Positions 51,433 through 59,871 of a stretch of 64,000 bases of DNA are shown here, piece by piece. This DNA comes from Leadbetterella sp040829825 (GTDB taxonomy: Bacteria; Bacteroidota; Bacteroidia; Cytophagales; Spirosomataceae): assembly GCF_040829825.1 (NCBI RefSeq), contig NZ_JBFOLH010000012.1; one strand, written 5' to 3'. Every line of letters starts with the position of its first letter. Within the stretch, counting starts at the first letter, position 1. The notes beneath the pieces were generated by a model. That model did no database searches, was not told the origin of the DNA, and saw only the letters and a program-made list of their open reading frames with translations. Both the position numbers and the translations under genes were made by a program.

Positions 51433-51453
51433 AGCTGACAGCTCAAAGCGCAA
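51433..51453. repeat. Heptamer run AGCTGAC, AGCTCAA, AGCGCAA
   Basis: Three consecutive 7-nt words with an AGC core lie in the divergent spacer between the transketolase and blaI-like genes. They are the same word family as at 50473. Confidence 0.5.
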
Positions 51454-51470
51454 AGAAATTCACTTTTTTC

Positions 51471-51500
51471 TTGTAAACTACAAAAATAGTTATATCTTTG
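51471..51500 (+). promoter_or_regulatory. Promoter TTG-N19-TATCTTTG of the blaI-like gene
   Basis: TTG at 51471-51473 and TATCTTTG at 51493-51500 are separated by 19 bases, a full match to the Bacteroidota -33/-7 consensus. Transcription should begin near 51507, which rules out the GTG at 51503 and supports ATG 51527 as the start. Confidence 0.65.
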
Positions 51501-51526
51501 ACGTGAAAAACCAATTAAACAGTACG

Positions 51527-51904
51527 ATGTCAGAACAATTGAGAGAATTAACCCGGGCTGAGGAGGAGATCATGCAGGTCTTGTGGGACAAAGACAGGGC
51601 GTTTGTCAAGGAGGTCATAGAAGTGCTTCCGGTACCCAAGCCCGCCTACAATACCGTTTCCACCATTATCCGGATCCTGGAGCAAAAGGGATTTGTGGCC
51701 CACCAGGCGTTCGGTAAAACCTACCAGTATTTCCCGGTGGTCAGCAAGGAAGAGTACCGGAAGTTTGTAGCCGGCAAGCTGATGAGCGGCTATTTTGATA
51801 ACTCGGTGGGCAATATGCTTTCTTTTTTTGTGAAAGAACAGCAGGTAGATCTGAAAGAGGCCGATGAGCTTCTTAAAATGATAGAAGAGCTTAAAAACAA
51901 GTAA
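51527..51904 (+). CDS. BlaI/MecI/CopY-family transcriptional repressor
   Basis: A 125-residue winged-helix repressor. The recognition region is RAEEEIMQVLWDKDRAFVKE and PAYNTVSTIIRILEQKGFVA, as in BlaI and MecI, with a C-terminal dimerisation helix. In BlaI systems a membrane metallopeptidase (BlaR1) removes the repressor on a signal; here the matching M56 peptidase starts 5 bases downstream. The target genes are not known. The repressor may bind near its own promoter, but no clear dyad was found there. Confidence 0.9.
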   Translation: MSEQLRELTRAEEEIMQVLWDKDRAFVKEVIEVLPVPKPAYNTVSTIIRILEQKGFVAHQAFGKTYQYFPVVSKEEYRKFVAGKLMSGYFDNSVGNMLSFFVKEQQVDLKEADELLKMIEELKNK

Positions 51905-51909
51905 AGATC

Positions 51910-53334
51910 ATGCACTATTTGATCCAGGTTAATCTGTATTTGATGGTATTTTCGGGGTTTTACGTTTTTTTTCTCAGGAAGGAGACGTTCTACCAGGCCA
52001 ACCGGTTTTACCTCATGCTGAGCGGGATTATCTCTTTTGTTATCCCGTTTATGCATACCAGCCGGGTGCAATCGTGGTTCCTGACCCGCGAGGTCAGCGA
52101 TATCATTGCGGGATACGACACCACCGCCCTGGAGGTACCCATTACGGCTGTGGCGGGTACGCACATGATTTCCCTGAATCATATTTTGCTGGGCCTTTAC
52201 GTGGGCGGGCTGCTGTATTTTACCTGGGGGTTCGGGATGAGCATCTGGCGGACCGTTCGTTTTGTGTCTGACTTTGAAGATAACGAGGTGCAGGCGTTTT
52301 CGTTTTTCGGGAGAATCCGGGTAGGAAAATCGCTGGCTGGTTACAAGGCGGTGCTTGATCACGAGCGGGTTCATGTGGTGCAGTGCCATTCGTTTGATGT
52401 GATTCTGTTCGAAGTGGTCTCCATTTTGTGCTGGGTCAACCCGCTGGTTTATTTCCTGAAACGGGAGATCCGCCTGCTGCACGAGTACCAGGCCGATGAG
52501 TACGCCAGCCGCCTGGCCGGGTCCAAGGCATATTATGCCGCGCTCCTGCTGAGCCGCAGGTTCGGGGTAACGCCCGAATCTGTTTTGGGCAATGGTTTTT
52601 TCAAGCAATCGTTTCTCAAAGCACGGATACAGATGCTGAGCAAGGAAAGCTCAAACAAGCGCGCCCTCCTGAAATATGGCTTTGTAGCCCCTTTGTTCCT
52701 GGGCATGATGGTGCTGGCCTCGGCCAGCATTGCCCGGTCGGAAAACCTCGAAAAAATAGAGCAGTATTCGGAAGACCTGGTGTTTGCCAACCCGGCTCCC
52801 GGGCTGGTCCGTGATCTTAAGGAAGTGAGGATAGACCTGAGCGGTTTCCGGAAAGACGGTACCGTGAAAAGTGTGGGCGATGATGAAGACATTTCTTTCG
52901 GAAAGCGGGAAGAAGCTCAAACCGTACGGAAAAAATCACCGCCTCCGCCTCCTCCGATAGAAGTAGAAATTACGCTGAAAGCGCCCCCTCCGGTAGAAAA
53001 AACACCTAAAGACGAGGCGATATTTGTGGGTGTGGAAACCCAGCCGAACTTCCCGGGAGGCGACCAGGAGATGTATCGTTTCCTTTCCGCCAATATTAAC
53101 TACCCGGCGGCGGCCACAAGGGCCAACGTGCAGGGACGGGTGGTCATCCAGTTTGTTATAGAGAAAGACGGCAGCGTATCTGCACCGAAAGTGTTGAAAG
53201 GTATAGGCTTCGGAGCCGACCAGGAGGCCGTTCGGGTGGTCAGCAGCATGCCCAAATGGTCACCCGGCATGCAGAACGGAACGCCGGTACGGGTGTACTA
53301 TACTATTCCGATCATGTTTCAGCTGAGTGAATAG
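51910..53334 (+). CDS. M56 (BlaR1-type) metallopeptidase with TonB C-terminal domain
   Basis: A 474-residue membrane protein. Hydrophobic segments near residues 5-25, 35-50, 78-100 and 258-275 frame a zinc metallopeptidase motif HERVH (HExxH) near residue 155. The downstream EYQADEYA contributes the third ligand Glu. After the last helix comes a Pro-rich periplasmic linker (PPPPPPIEVEI) and a TonB C-terminal domain (NINYPAAATRANVQGRVVIQ, GTPVRVYYTIPIMF). There is no penicillin-binding sensor domain. It follows the BlaI-like gene by 5 bases, so the two form a signalling pair that may respond to an outer-membrane signal. Confidence 0.9.
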   Translation: MHYLIQVNLYLMVFSGFYVFFLRKETFYQANRFYLMLSGIISFVIPFMHTSRVQSWFLTREVSDIIAGYDTTALEVPITAVAGTHMISLNHILLGLYVGGLLYFTWGFGMSIWRTVRFVSDFEDNEVQAFSFFGRIRVGKSLAGYKAVLDHERVHVVQCHSFDVILFEVVSILCWVNPLVYFLKREIRLLHEYQADEYASRLAGSKAYYAALLLSRRFGVTPESVLGNGFFKQSFLKARIQMLSKESSNKRALLKYGFVAPLFLGMMVLASASIARSENLEKIEQYSEDLVFANPAPGLVRDLKEVRIDLSGFRKDGTVKSVGDDEDISFGKREEAQTVRKKSPPPPPPIEVEITLKAPPPVEKTPKDEAIFVGVETQPNFPGGDQEMYRFLSANINYPAAATRANVQGRVVIQFVIEKDGSVSAPKVLKGIGFGADQEAVRVVSSMPKWSPGMQNGTPVRVYYTIPIMFQLSE

Positions 53335-53358
53335 GAGGTATGCGGTTCCCGACTACCC

Positions 53359-53811
53359 TTAATTCCCCAATATCTGCTCCGAATGATTTTTGGATTGCAC
53401 ATCTTCAATAATGTCTGAAATGACCCCGTTTTCGTCTATGACAAACGTGGTGCGTTTCAGGCCCATGTAGTGCTTCCCGAAAGTGAACTTTTCTCCCCAT
53501 ACGTCGTACAGGGTGACCAGCTGATGCCCCGTATCTTCGAGCAGGTCAAAAGGAAGATCGAATTTCTTGCGGAAATTTTTGTGCGATTTTTCAGAATCCG
53601 TGCTTACCCCGAGTATTTCATATCCCTCGCTGCGGAGCTTCCCGTAGTTGTCGCGCAGGTTGCAGGCTTCAGTAGTGCAGGTAGGCGTGTTGTCTTTCGG
53701 GTAAAAATACAACACCAGCTTTTTTCCCAGGAAATCGCTTAGCTTTACCGTTTGGCCGTCCTGGTTACGGGCTTCAAAATAAGGGGCTTTATCGCCGGGT
53801 TTTAATTTCAT
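53359..53811 (-). CDS. bcp: Thioredoxin-dependent peroxiredoxin (Bcp/PrxQ)
   Basis: A 150-residue peroxidase of the AhpC/TSA family that reduces hydrogen and organic peroxides with thioredoxin. The motif TPTCTTEACNLRD carries the peroxidatic Cys and, five residues on, the resolving Cys typical of Bcp. GVSTDSEKSHKNFRKKFDLP and KRTTFVIDENG follow the family. The length is normal. It converges on the BlaR1-like gene with a 24-base spacer. Confidence 0.94.
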   Translation of the reverse strand: MKLKPGDKAPYFEARNQDGQTVKLSDFLGKKLVLYFYPKDNTPTCTTEACNLRDNYGKLRSEGYEILGVSTDSEKSHKNFRKKFDLPFDLLEDTGHQLVTLYDVWGEKFTFGKHYMGLKRTTFVIDENGVISDIIEDVQSKNHSEQILGN

Positions 53812-53861
53812 GATGTCAGTTAAGAGTAAAGTAGTTCCGGGTATGGGCTGCTTAGGGCCGC

Positions 53862-55706
53862 TTAGGGAATGACGGTTTCGTACGACTGCGTATTGTTGCA
53901 GTTGTCGGTGACCTTCAGTACCAGGTTGCCGGCAAACGACTGGGAGGCATCGCGCTTCCTGGCCCAGATGGCTCCTGTTTTGTATTCATAATCCATCAGT
54001 ACCCATTCGCCGTTCACGTAGCATTCTATTTTACGGATACCTGAAAGCTTGTCGGAAATGGCGAACCGCAAGGCATCGGCGTTGACCGTACGGGGAGTAA
54101 TGACCGGCGGGTCAAAATCGTAGAGGGTCAGGTAGGTGCCGAATTCGCGGGTGCGGAAATGAATGGTTTTGTCTTTCCATTCGCCACCAATAAATTTCTT
54201 TTTGTTTCCTTCCAGGTAAACCTTTTGCTTTTCGGGGTAGGTGACCTGCCCGGTTTTGGTCCATTGCAGCGCGGCCTCGCCTTTGAGTGGGATGACGTCT
54301 TCGTGCAGAACCAGGGCCTCGTCGCTTACTTCGGCCAGGATATAGGCGTCATCGTAGAGGGTTTCGCTGAAATCGCCCCGCAGGTTGGGCATGTCGATCC
54401 GGGGATTCTGCAGCGTAATGGCCGTATTTACCGGGAGGCTTACTTTCTTTTCCCCCATAAAAACTTCTTCCGGGAAGCCCTCTTTGAGGTCGTAAACAGC
54501 CGTTCTGCCGCCACCGGCCGATTTCCGGGTCTGCAGGGTGATTTCCTTTCCGCCGTAGGTAATGATCCGCAGGTTTTCAGCGTCTTCTTCCGTATTTATT
54601 TTCAGGAAATTATTCATGACCGTAACAGAGGGTAGCGCGGGCTCTGACAGTATTTCCGAATTGTCTTTCAGCAGGGTAAAGGCCAGTGACGTGGTGTTGC
54701 CGTGCGAGTCGCTTACCCGTATGCTGACATCGTTTGCCGCTTTTTCAACCTTCAGCAGCCCCCAATGGTCATTGGATTCATAGAAGTCAAAGCGGTTGGC
54801 CTCTTCTACGTAGCATTTGTGAATTTTCTGGTTGTTTTTGATGAGTCTTTCGTAGTCGACATGAATGTTCATGTCGAGCTTGCTATGAAATGCCATGCGG
54901 TCAAGCCGGTACCGGTATTCTCTTTTGTCGTTCATTTTCAGCTCAATTTCATTCACGCCCAGCCGGAAGGGAGAATTGGCTGCCTTGTCGTAGGTGAGTA
55001 CTTCCACGCCAACGAGGCCGGTGGCTTTCACCTGGCGGGGCAGCACGTACCGGTTGCCCTGTTTGACGGGCTTAAAGTCAAAGCTGCCGAACCTGCCGTT
55101 GATGCGGGCATCGGCCGACATGCATTTCAGGGTGATGAGCTCAATAACGGGCGGGGTAATGTCTCTGAGCTCTTTAAAGCCGAACTGCTGGGGATCAAGC
55201 GCATTTTCTTTTTCATCCCTGATCTCAAAATGCAGGTGCGGGCCTGCCGATCCGCCGGTGTTTCCCGACAGGGCCACAAAGTCGCCCTGCTTGTAATTGA
55301 AGCGGCCGGGCTCTACCGGAACGTCAATTTCCCATATTTTTTGCTCATATTGCCTCGAGGTCAGGTAGTGGCTTAGCTCGCTGTTAAATTCTTTCAGGTG
55401 GGCATAAACGGTGGTATAACCGTTGGGATGGGTGATGTAAAGCACATTGCCGTACCCGCCGTTTTGTACGCGGATCCGGGAAACATACCCGTCTGCTGCG
55501 GCCACTACCCGCTTACCTTCCTGTCCGCCTGTTCGCACATCCAGGCCCGAATGAAAGTGGTTGATCCGGATGTCACCGAAGCACCCCGAGAGGGAAGTGA
55601 CCTGTCCCGGGTTAATGGGCATAATAAAGTATCCTTTGGGGAAACTTTGCTGAGCCCGGGAGGTGAAAGGAAGTATAAGCGTGAAAGCAAGCAGTAATTT
55701 CTTCAT
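53862..55706 (-). CDS. Secreted M23 (LytM-type) metallopeptidase
   Basis: A 614-residue protein with a signal peptide (to about SRAQ, residue 19) and an M23 peptidase domain near residues 30-175. The zinc ligands are in HFHSGLDVRTGG (HxxxD) and GPHLHFEIRDE (HxH). The remaining 430 residues are beta-rich, with segments such as YRYRLDRMAFHSKL and SGIRKIECYVNGEW, and have no named domain I recognise. M23 enzymes usually cleave peptidoglycan cross-links or help such enzymes. A proteolytic or wall-remodelling role in the periplasm is likely. Confidence 0.88.
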   Translation of the reverse strand: MKKLLLAFTLILPFTSRAQQSFPKGYFIMPINPGQVTSLSGCFGDIRINHFHSGLDVRTGGQEGKRVVAAADGYVSRIRVQNGGYGNVLYITHPNGYTTVYAHLKEFNSELSHYLTSRQYEQKIWEIDVPVEPGRFNYKQGDFVALSGNTGGSAGPHLHFEIRDEKENALDPQQFGFKELRDITPPVIELITLKCMSADARINGRFGSFDFKPVKQGNRYVLPRQVKATGLVGVEVLTYDKAANSPFRLGVNEIELKMNDKREYRYRLDRMAFHSKLDMNIHVDYERLIKNNQKIHKCYVEEANRFDFYESNDHWGLLKVEKAANDVSIRVSDSHGNTTSLAFTLLKDNSEILSEPALPSVTVMNNFLKINTEEDAENLRIITYGGKEITLQTRKSAGGGRTAVYDLKEGFPEEVFMGEKKVSLPVNTAITLQNPRIDMPNLRGDFSETLYDDAYILAEVSDEALVLHEDVIPLKGEAALQWTKTGQVTYPEKQKVYLEGNKKKFIGGEWKDKTIHFRTREFGTYLTLYDFDPPVITPRTVNADALRFAISDKLSGIRKIECYVNGEWVLMDYEYKTGAIWARKRDASQSFAGNLVLKVTDNCNNTQSYETVIP

Positions 55707-55782
55707 ATATTTTACGGGTTCCGGGGCTGAGCTCCGGTTTCATTAACGGGTCAGGCCGGTATTTTGCCGGCCGGCAGCAGCA

Positions 55783-56391
55783 TTATTTAACTTCAAAGTC
55801 GAGCAAAACCTGCCCTTCAAGGCTGCCCGTCAGGCGGTCGCCGGGATGAACGGGTCCTACGCCGGCGGGCGTGCCGGTAAAGATCAGGTCGCCGGTTTTC
55901 AGGGTAAAATAGCGGGAGACAAACGATACCAGGTAATCAAACGGGTAGATCATGAGCGAGGTATTGCCCGTTTGCCTTACTTCCCCGTTTATTTCCAGCT
56001 GAAAATTCAGGTTTTTGAGGTCGTAATTTTCTTTCGGAAGGAAAACCGATACGGGGGCCGAGTCGTTAAACCCCTTGGCCAGGTCCCAGGGCAGGCCTTT
56101 GGCCTTTAGCCTGGCCTGGATGTCTCTTGCGGTGAAATCAATGCCCAGACCGATTTCTTCGTAGTATTTATGGGCGAACTTTTCTTCGATATTTTTCCCC
56201 GTTTTTGAAATTTTCAGCACGATTTCGAGTTCATGATGTATATCCTGCGAAAAACCGGGATAGTAAAAAGGTTCGTTGTTTTTCAGAACGGCCGTTTCGG
56301 GCTTTGAAAAGATGACCGGCTCATCGGGTGTCTGATTGCCCAGTTCTTTAATATGTTCCAGGTAGTTTCTGCCTACAGCTAAGATTTTCAT
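55783..56391 (-). CDS. Fumarylacetoacetate hydrolase family protein
   Basis: About 202 residues of the FAH fold. The motif KILAVGRNYLEH begins the domain. The metal ligands are probably in HHELEIVLKI and GIDFTARDIQ, and the end GDLIFTGTPAGVGPVHPGDRL is diagnostic. Related enzymes hydrolyse acylpyruvates or decarboxylate oxaloacetate (YcgM/FAHD1 type). ATG 56391 is chosen because the conserved fold begins there; the in-frame ATG at 56433 lies upstream of a -7 box. Confidence 0.9.
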   Translation of the reverse strand: MKILAVGRNYLEHIKELGNQTPDEPVIFSKPETAVLKNNEPFYYPGFSQDIHHELEIVLKISKTGKNIEEKFAHKYYEEIGLGIDFTARDIQARLKAKGLPWDLAKGFNDSAPVSVFLPKENYDLKNLNFQLEINGEVRQTGNTSLMIYPFDYLVSFVSRYFTLKTGDLIFTGTPAGVGPVHPGDRLTGSLEGQVLLDFEVK

Positions 56392-56414
56392 TCCCTGTGT
56401 TATGACTTTTTTGA

Positions 56415-56422
56415 CAAATTTA
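56415..56422 (-). promoter_or_regulatory. -7 box TAAATTTG of the FAH-family gene
   Basis: TAAATTTG on the minus strand lies 23 bases before ATG 56391. Its position makes the upstream in-frame ATG at 56433 unlikely as a start. No -33 box seen. Confidence 0.45.
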
Positions 56423-56466
56423 CGTCTAAACATTAAATTGCGAAAACTTAATTTTTCTTTTTAAAA

Positions 56467-57303
56467 ATGAATAAAATAACGAGGATATTAACGGGTGCGG
56501 CTTTCATGGCTGTTTTTGTATGGTCATGCCAGCGGGTGCCGCTGACCAACCGCAAGCAATTTGTAGGCCTGGTGAGCTCAGGGGAGATGATGAGCCTGAG
56601 CTATACGGAGTACAAGGGTTTCCTGGATACTTCCAAGGTATTGCCGGCATCGAATGCCAATTCACAGATGGTGACACGGGTAGGCGAGCGCATCCGGAAA
56701 GCAGCAGAAGATTACCTCATTCAGAATAAGATGGGGCACCTGCTCGACGGCTACCAATGGGAGTTCCGTACGGTAGAGAGCAAAGAGGTGAACGCCTGGT
56801 GCATGCCCGGTGGTAAAGTCTGCTTTTATACCGGCATTCTACCGATCTGTAAGACGGAAGAGGGTATTGCCGTGGTTATGGGCCATGAGGTGGCGCACGC
56901 CATTGCAGAGCATGGCCGGGAACGTATGAGCAACGCCATGGTGGCGCAGGGCTTTACCCAGGTAGGGGCGCTGGCTACCGGTATAGCCACGGGCAACCAG
57001 GAGCTGATGAACCTTGCCGGGCAGATCCTGGGCGTAGGAACTACCGTAGGGGCGGTTCTCCCCAACAGCCGGAAGCAGGAAGCCGAAGCCGATAAGATCG
57101 GGTTGATTTTTATGTCGATGGCCGGGTATAACCCCAGGGAAGCCGTTGATTTCTGGAAACGTATGGCCGAAGCCGGTAAGAATTCACAGAAACCACCGAA
57201 AATGCTGTCTACGCACCCTTCTGACGAAAGCCGTATTGCCGAGCTGGAGAAAAACATGGAGATTGCCATGAAGTACTATAATGCGTATGCCGGACGGCGA
57301 TAG
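56467..57303 (+). CDS. M48-family metalloprotease lipoprotein
   Basis: A 278-residue lipoprotein. The signal ends VWSC, giving a Cys for lipidation at residue 21. The zinc motif is HEVAH (GHEVAHAIAEHG), with the third ligand in EAEADKIGL, as in BepA/LoiP-type M48 peptidases that act on outer-membrane proteins. SRKQEAEADKIGLIFMSMAGYNPREAVDFW is typical of the group. It diverges from the FAH-family gene. A role in envelope quality control is likely from the family. Confidence 0.92.
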   Translation: MNKITRILTGAAFMAVFVWSCQRVPLTNRKQFVGLVSSGEMMSLSYTEYKGFLDTSKVLPASNANSQMVTRVGERIRKAAEDYLIQNKMGHLLDGYQWEFRTVESKEVNAWCMPGGKVCFYTGILPICKTEEGIAVVMGHEVAHAIAEHGRERMSNAMVAQGFTQVGALATGIATGNQELMNLAGQILGVGTTVGAVLPNSRKQEAEADKIGLIFMSMAGYNPREAVDFWKRMAEAGKNSQKPPKMLSTHPSDESRIAELEKNMEIAMKYYNAYAGRR

Positions 57304-57314
57304 TCCTGCTTTTT

Positions 57315-57410
57315 CGTGAATTTGTTTTTTTGTAATTCTGCTTTTTCGTTTTGTCTGAAGCGATTAATCCGTAACGCCAAAAAAACAAATTCACGAAAAA
57401 CAAATTCACG
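57315..57410. repeat. Inverted repeat CGTGAATTTGTTTTTTTG
   Basis: An 18-base perfect inverted pair lies at 57315-57332 and 57378-57395, and a second partial copy of the right arm (CAAATTCACG) ends at 57410. The words resemble the GTAAAG/TTTTTCG elements between the permease genes. It may act as a terminator for the M48 gene. Confidence 0.65.
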
Positions 57411-57479
57411 AAATTCCTCCTCCACATACCACCCGCCCGTGCTTTTACGTTTACAAGCTACCGGGTGCTAAAATTATTT

Positions 57480-58229
57480 ATGAGATTTCTGATCCTTTTT
57501 CTGATCACCAGCTGCAGCGTATCTGCACAGGGGCTTGTTTCGGAGAGTTTTTTTGAAGCAAATGAGGTTAACCGGAAGAACCTGGTGACCTTTACACACG
57601 TGCCTTTTCTTTTGCTGCGGGTGAACCCTTCGCAATGGCTGGGGTACAACAATACCTTCCAGTTCGGGGCAGAGGTGGCTCCGCCGGTGGGGAAGCTCAG
57701 CTTTGCCTTTGATTACGGTACGGGCAAAGGGAAAAACAACCTGAACAAGCAGGTGCGGGCCTTTCAGCCCGATAACCGGAACAAAGAGCTCAGGGGTGAA
57801 ATCCGGGCCTATTTCTCTGACTGGTTCCCGTTTTATGCGTTAGACAAGAAGCCCTTTGGCCGGTACTATGCGCTGGAATATGTGAACGGAACTTACGACC
57901 GGAACCTGGGCATACCGGCAGGCGGAGCCGCCGTTAACGGGGACAATGCCCTTTCGTGGATGCAGTCCACGCGTGAAAAGACCCATGTGGTGCATGTAAA
58001 GTTCGGCCGTCATATCCACCTGCACCGCCACCTGTTCCTCGATGTATACGGGGGCATAGGAGCGGGAAAGTCGACCTTTACCCTGGCAGACGGCACACCG
58101 CTGGAGAAAGGCCGTTTGTATAACCCGGCAGAGATGGATTTTTGGTCGCACAAACGGTATGAGAGCCCGAAAACCAAACAGTATTTTTTCAGTAAAACCC
58201 TGGGTGTACGAATTGTAGTTCCGATATGA
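57480..58229 (+). CDS. Secreted or outer-membrane protein of unknown function
   Basis: About 249 residues with a signal peptide (FLILFLITSCSVSAQ). The mature part is rich in aromatic and charged residues with alternating strands, such as VGKLSFAFDYGTGKG, ELRGEIRAYFSDWFPFYALD and FLDVYGGIGAGKSTFT. The last is a chance resemblance to a P-loop in a secreted protein. A beta-barrel or surface protein is possible. ATG 57480 is preferred over GTG 57465. Its stop overlaps the next ATG by 4 bases. Confidence 0.72.
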   Translation: MRFLILFLITSCSVSAQGLVSESFFEANEVNRKNLVTFTHVPFLLLRVNPSQWLGYNNTFQFGAEVAPPVGKLSFAFDYGTGKGKNNLNKQVRAFQPDNRNKELRGEIRAYFSDWFPFYALDKKPFGRYYALEYVNGTYDRNLGIPAGGAAVNGDNALSWMQSTREKTHVVHVKFGRHIHLHRHLFLDVYGGIGAGKSTFTLADGTPLEKGRLYNPAEMDFWSHKRYESPKTKQYFFSKTLGVRIVVPI

Positions 58230-58492
58230 GAAAGCTGCTGATGATAGGAAGCCTGCTGACGCTGGCCTCGTGCTGGGCGCCCCGCTGCCCGGTAGACGGC
58301 TGCCAGTTTGTGCGTGAACACCGGCACAGTGACCTGGTAACGGGTACTTTCCGCAGCCGGTATATGGTGATGCCGCGGGTGCATTTTTTCTGGGACGGCA
58401 CCAATAAAGGCGAAAAGCTGCCCGATCCCGACCTAGCCCCTAAAAATACAAGCAAGAAGGTAAGGAAGAAGTTTCCGTGGGAGAGATGGTAG
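58226..58492 (+). CDS. Small lipoprotein-like protein of unknown function
   Basis: An 88-residue protein. The signal LLMIGSLLTLASC ends in a lipobox-like LASC, so lipidation at Cys16 is likely. The mature part is Arg/His-rich (CPVDGCQFVREHRH) and ends with a basic tail (KKVRKKFPWERW). It is translationally coupled to the preceding gene (ATGA overlap), so the two probably work together in the envelope. No family is recognised. Confidence 0.72.
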   Translation: MRKLLMIGSLLTLASCWAPRCPVDGCQFVREHRHSDLVTGTFRSRYMVMPRVHFFWDGTNKGEKLPDPDLAPKNTSKKVRKKFPWERW

Positions 58493-58493
58493 C

Positions 58494-59423
58494 TTACCGC
58501 TTATACTTGTCGTTCAATCCTTTCCCCTCAAGAACCAGCGGCTTGATTTTCTCCAGCCGGGTGAGCCTGGTTTTTTCCTGTTTGGCGTCGTTGAAGTATT
58601 CGATGTATTCTTTCTGCTTTCCCGGTGTGAGCTTGCTGAAGGCCAGCTGAAAGGCCGGGTCTGCCTGCAGATGCTCTTTGAGCAGGCCCGCAGGTTCAGC
58701 GGGCTTTGATCTGGCCGGCCGGATCTCCCTGCCGTCTTTTACGGTCTGTATGGCTTCGAGAATGTAGGCGGTGATTTTCTTTTCGTCCATTTGAGACACA
58801 TCGGTGAAGCGCCACTGCCGGAGCGCTTTGGTTTTCCCTTCCGAGGCGCTGATAAGCACTTTTTCTGTGTCTTCCAGGAATACCCCGTTATGAAACCATA
58901 CGGAGAAGAATTCTTTAAAGCCGCCCCAGCTCACCACGTTTTTTCCCTGGAAAGTATATATATCCGAGCCCCACTTGAATTCTTTTTTGAGGTCCATCCG
59001 GTTGATAATGCCCTGCATGATCTCAACGGCTTCCTTCCAGCTTTCACGGTACTGGTGCCAGTTCGGGCGGTTCCGGTCTTTGAGGAGGTCGATATTGAAG
59101 TACAGGAGCCGGCGGATGAGGTCTTCCGGAAGGGGCTGATCAAGCGGGATCCGGATAGCCCCCCTGGAAGTGGGGTAGGCGCTGATGTCTTCCGCAAAAT
59201 GTTCGATCGCCGCAGCCCCGGGGTAGATGCCCAGGTGGTTCTTAAAAAGGGCGAAATGAATTATATTGCCGGTATACCGGTAAGTAGGAATACGGTAGGA
59301 GATGGTTTCTTTGGTACCGGCAGGCACGGTTTCCTGTATTACCTGCCGAACTCTTTCCAGCAGCGGCCTGTGTTCTGCAGGAGCCTGCCGGATGTATTCG
59401 TCGACGGTAGAGACGGCATCCAT
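58494..59423 (-). CDS. Fusion of two DUF1801 domains and a YdeI/OmdA-like domain
   Basis: A 309-residue protein. The N-terminal DUF1801-type domain (about residues 8-110) has ETISYRIPTYRYTGNIIHFA and HLGIYPGAAAIEHF. A second, related domain spans about 130-235 (FKWGSDIYTFQGKNVVSWGG, VWFHNGVFL). The C-terminal 60 residues (FSKLTPGKQKEYIEYFNDAK, TRLTRLEKIKPLVLEGKGLN) match the YdeI/OmdA bacteriocin-protection domain. Its start is followed upstream by the stand-alone DUF1801 gene after 2 bases. The function is unknown. Confidence 0.82.
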   Translation of the reverse strand: MDAVSTVDEYIRQAPAEHRPLLERVRQVIQETVPAGTKETISYRIPTYRYTGNIIHFALFKNHLGIYPGAAAIEHFAEDISAYPTSRGAIRIPLDQPLPEDLIRRLLYFNIDLLKDRNRPNWHQYRESWKEAVEIMQGIINRMDLKKEFKWGSDIYTFQGKNVVSWGGFKEFFSVWFHNGVFLEDTEKVLISASEGKTKALRQWRFTDVSQMDEKKITAYILEAIQTVKDGREIRPARSKPAEPAGLLKEHLQADPAFQLAFSKLTPGKQKEYIEYFNDAKQEKTRLTRLEKIKPLVLEGKGLNDKYKR

Positions 59424-59425
59424 AG

Positions 59426-59839
59426 TCAGATCCGGGTATATTTTTTACTCAGGTAGTCTAGGGTATCCTCCATCAGCTTTACCAGGGCATCTTCGTGAAT
59501 ATCGGCCATCTTTTTCACGTAAATGCAGGCTTTGCCCATGGTGAACTTCCCGAGGCCGTTCAGCAGGTGTTCCCGGGTCTCGTCGCCGGTGTATACATAC
59601 AGGGAAATGGCTGATTTTCTCGGCGAAAAACCGATCAGCGGGGCCGTGCCTTCGTGGCCGCTGTCGTATGTATACCGGTATTCCCCGAAGCCGATGATGG
59701 AAGGACCGAACATGCGGGGCTCTTCGCCCGAAACGCGTTTCATAAGCTCCGTCAGCCGGTAGCTGTCTTTCTTTTTCTGATCGTTGTCAACGCCTTCTAT
59801 GAAGGTGTTCACGTTCCCGTCGGTATAGCCGGTTGCCAT
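59426..59839 (-). CDS. DUF1801 domain protein
   Basis: A 137-residue single-domain protein with the pattern PSIIGFGEYRYTYDSGHEGT, AISLYVYTGDETREHLLNGL and CIYVKKMADIHEDALVKLM, as in DUF1801 proteins. It starts the two-gene minus-strand unit with the DUF1801-YdeI fusion. Structures of this family resemble small frataxin-like folds, but the role is unknown. Confidence 0.82.
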   Translation of the reverse strand: MATGYTDGNVNTFIEGVDNDQKKKDSYRLTELMKRVSGEEPRMFGPSIIGFGEYRYTYDSGHEGTAPLIGFSPRKSAISLYVYTGDETREHLLNGLGKFTMGKACIYVKKMADIHEDALVKLMEDTLDYLSKKYTRI

Positions 59840-59871
59840 ATGCAGAATGAGGAATCATAAATTCCTCAAAG

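Noticed and set aside
51503..51526. GTG start for the BlaI-like regulator
   Set aside because: The consensus promoter at 51471-51500 would start transcription near 51507, after this GTG.
58050..58090. P-loop GIGAGKST in the protein at 57480
   Set aside because: The protein has a signal peptide and no other nucleotide-binding features; the match lies in a probable extracytoplasmic strand-rich region.
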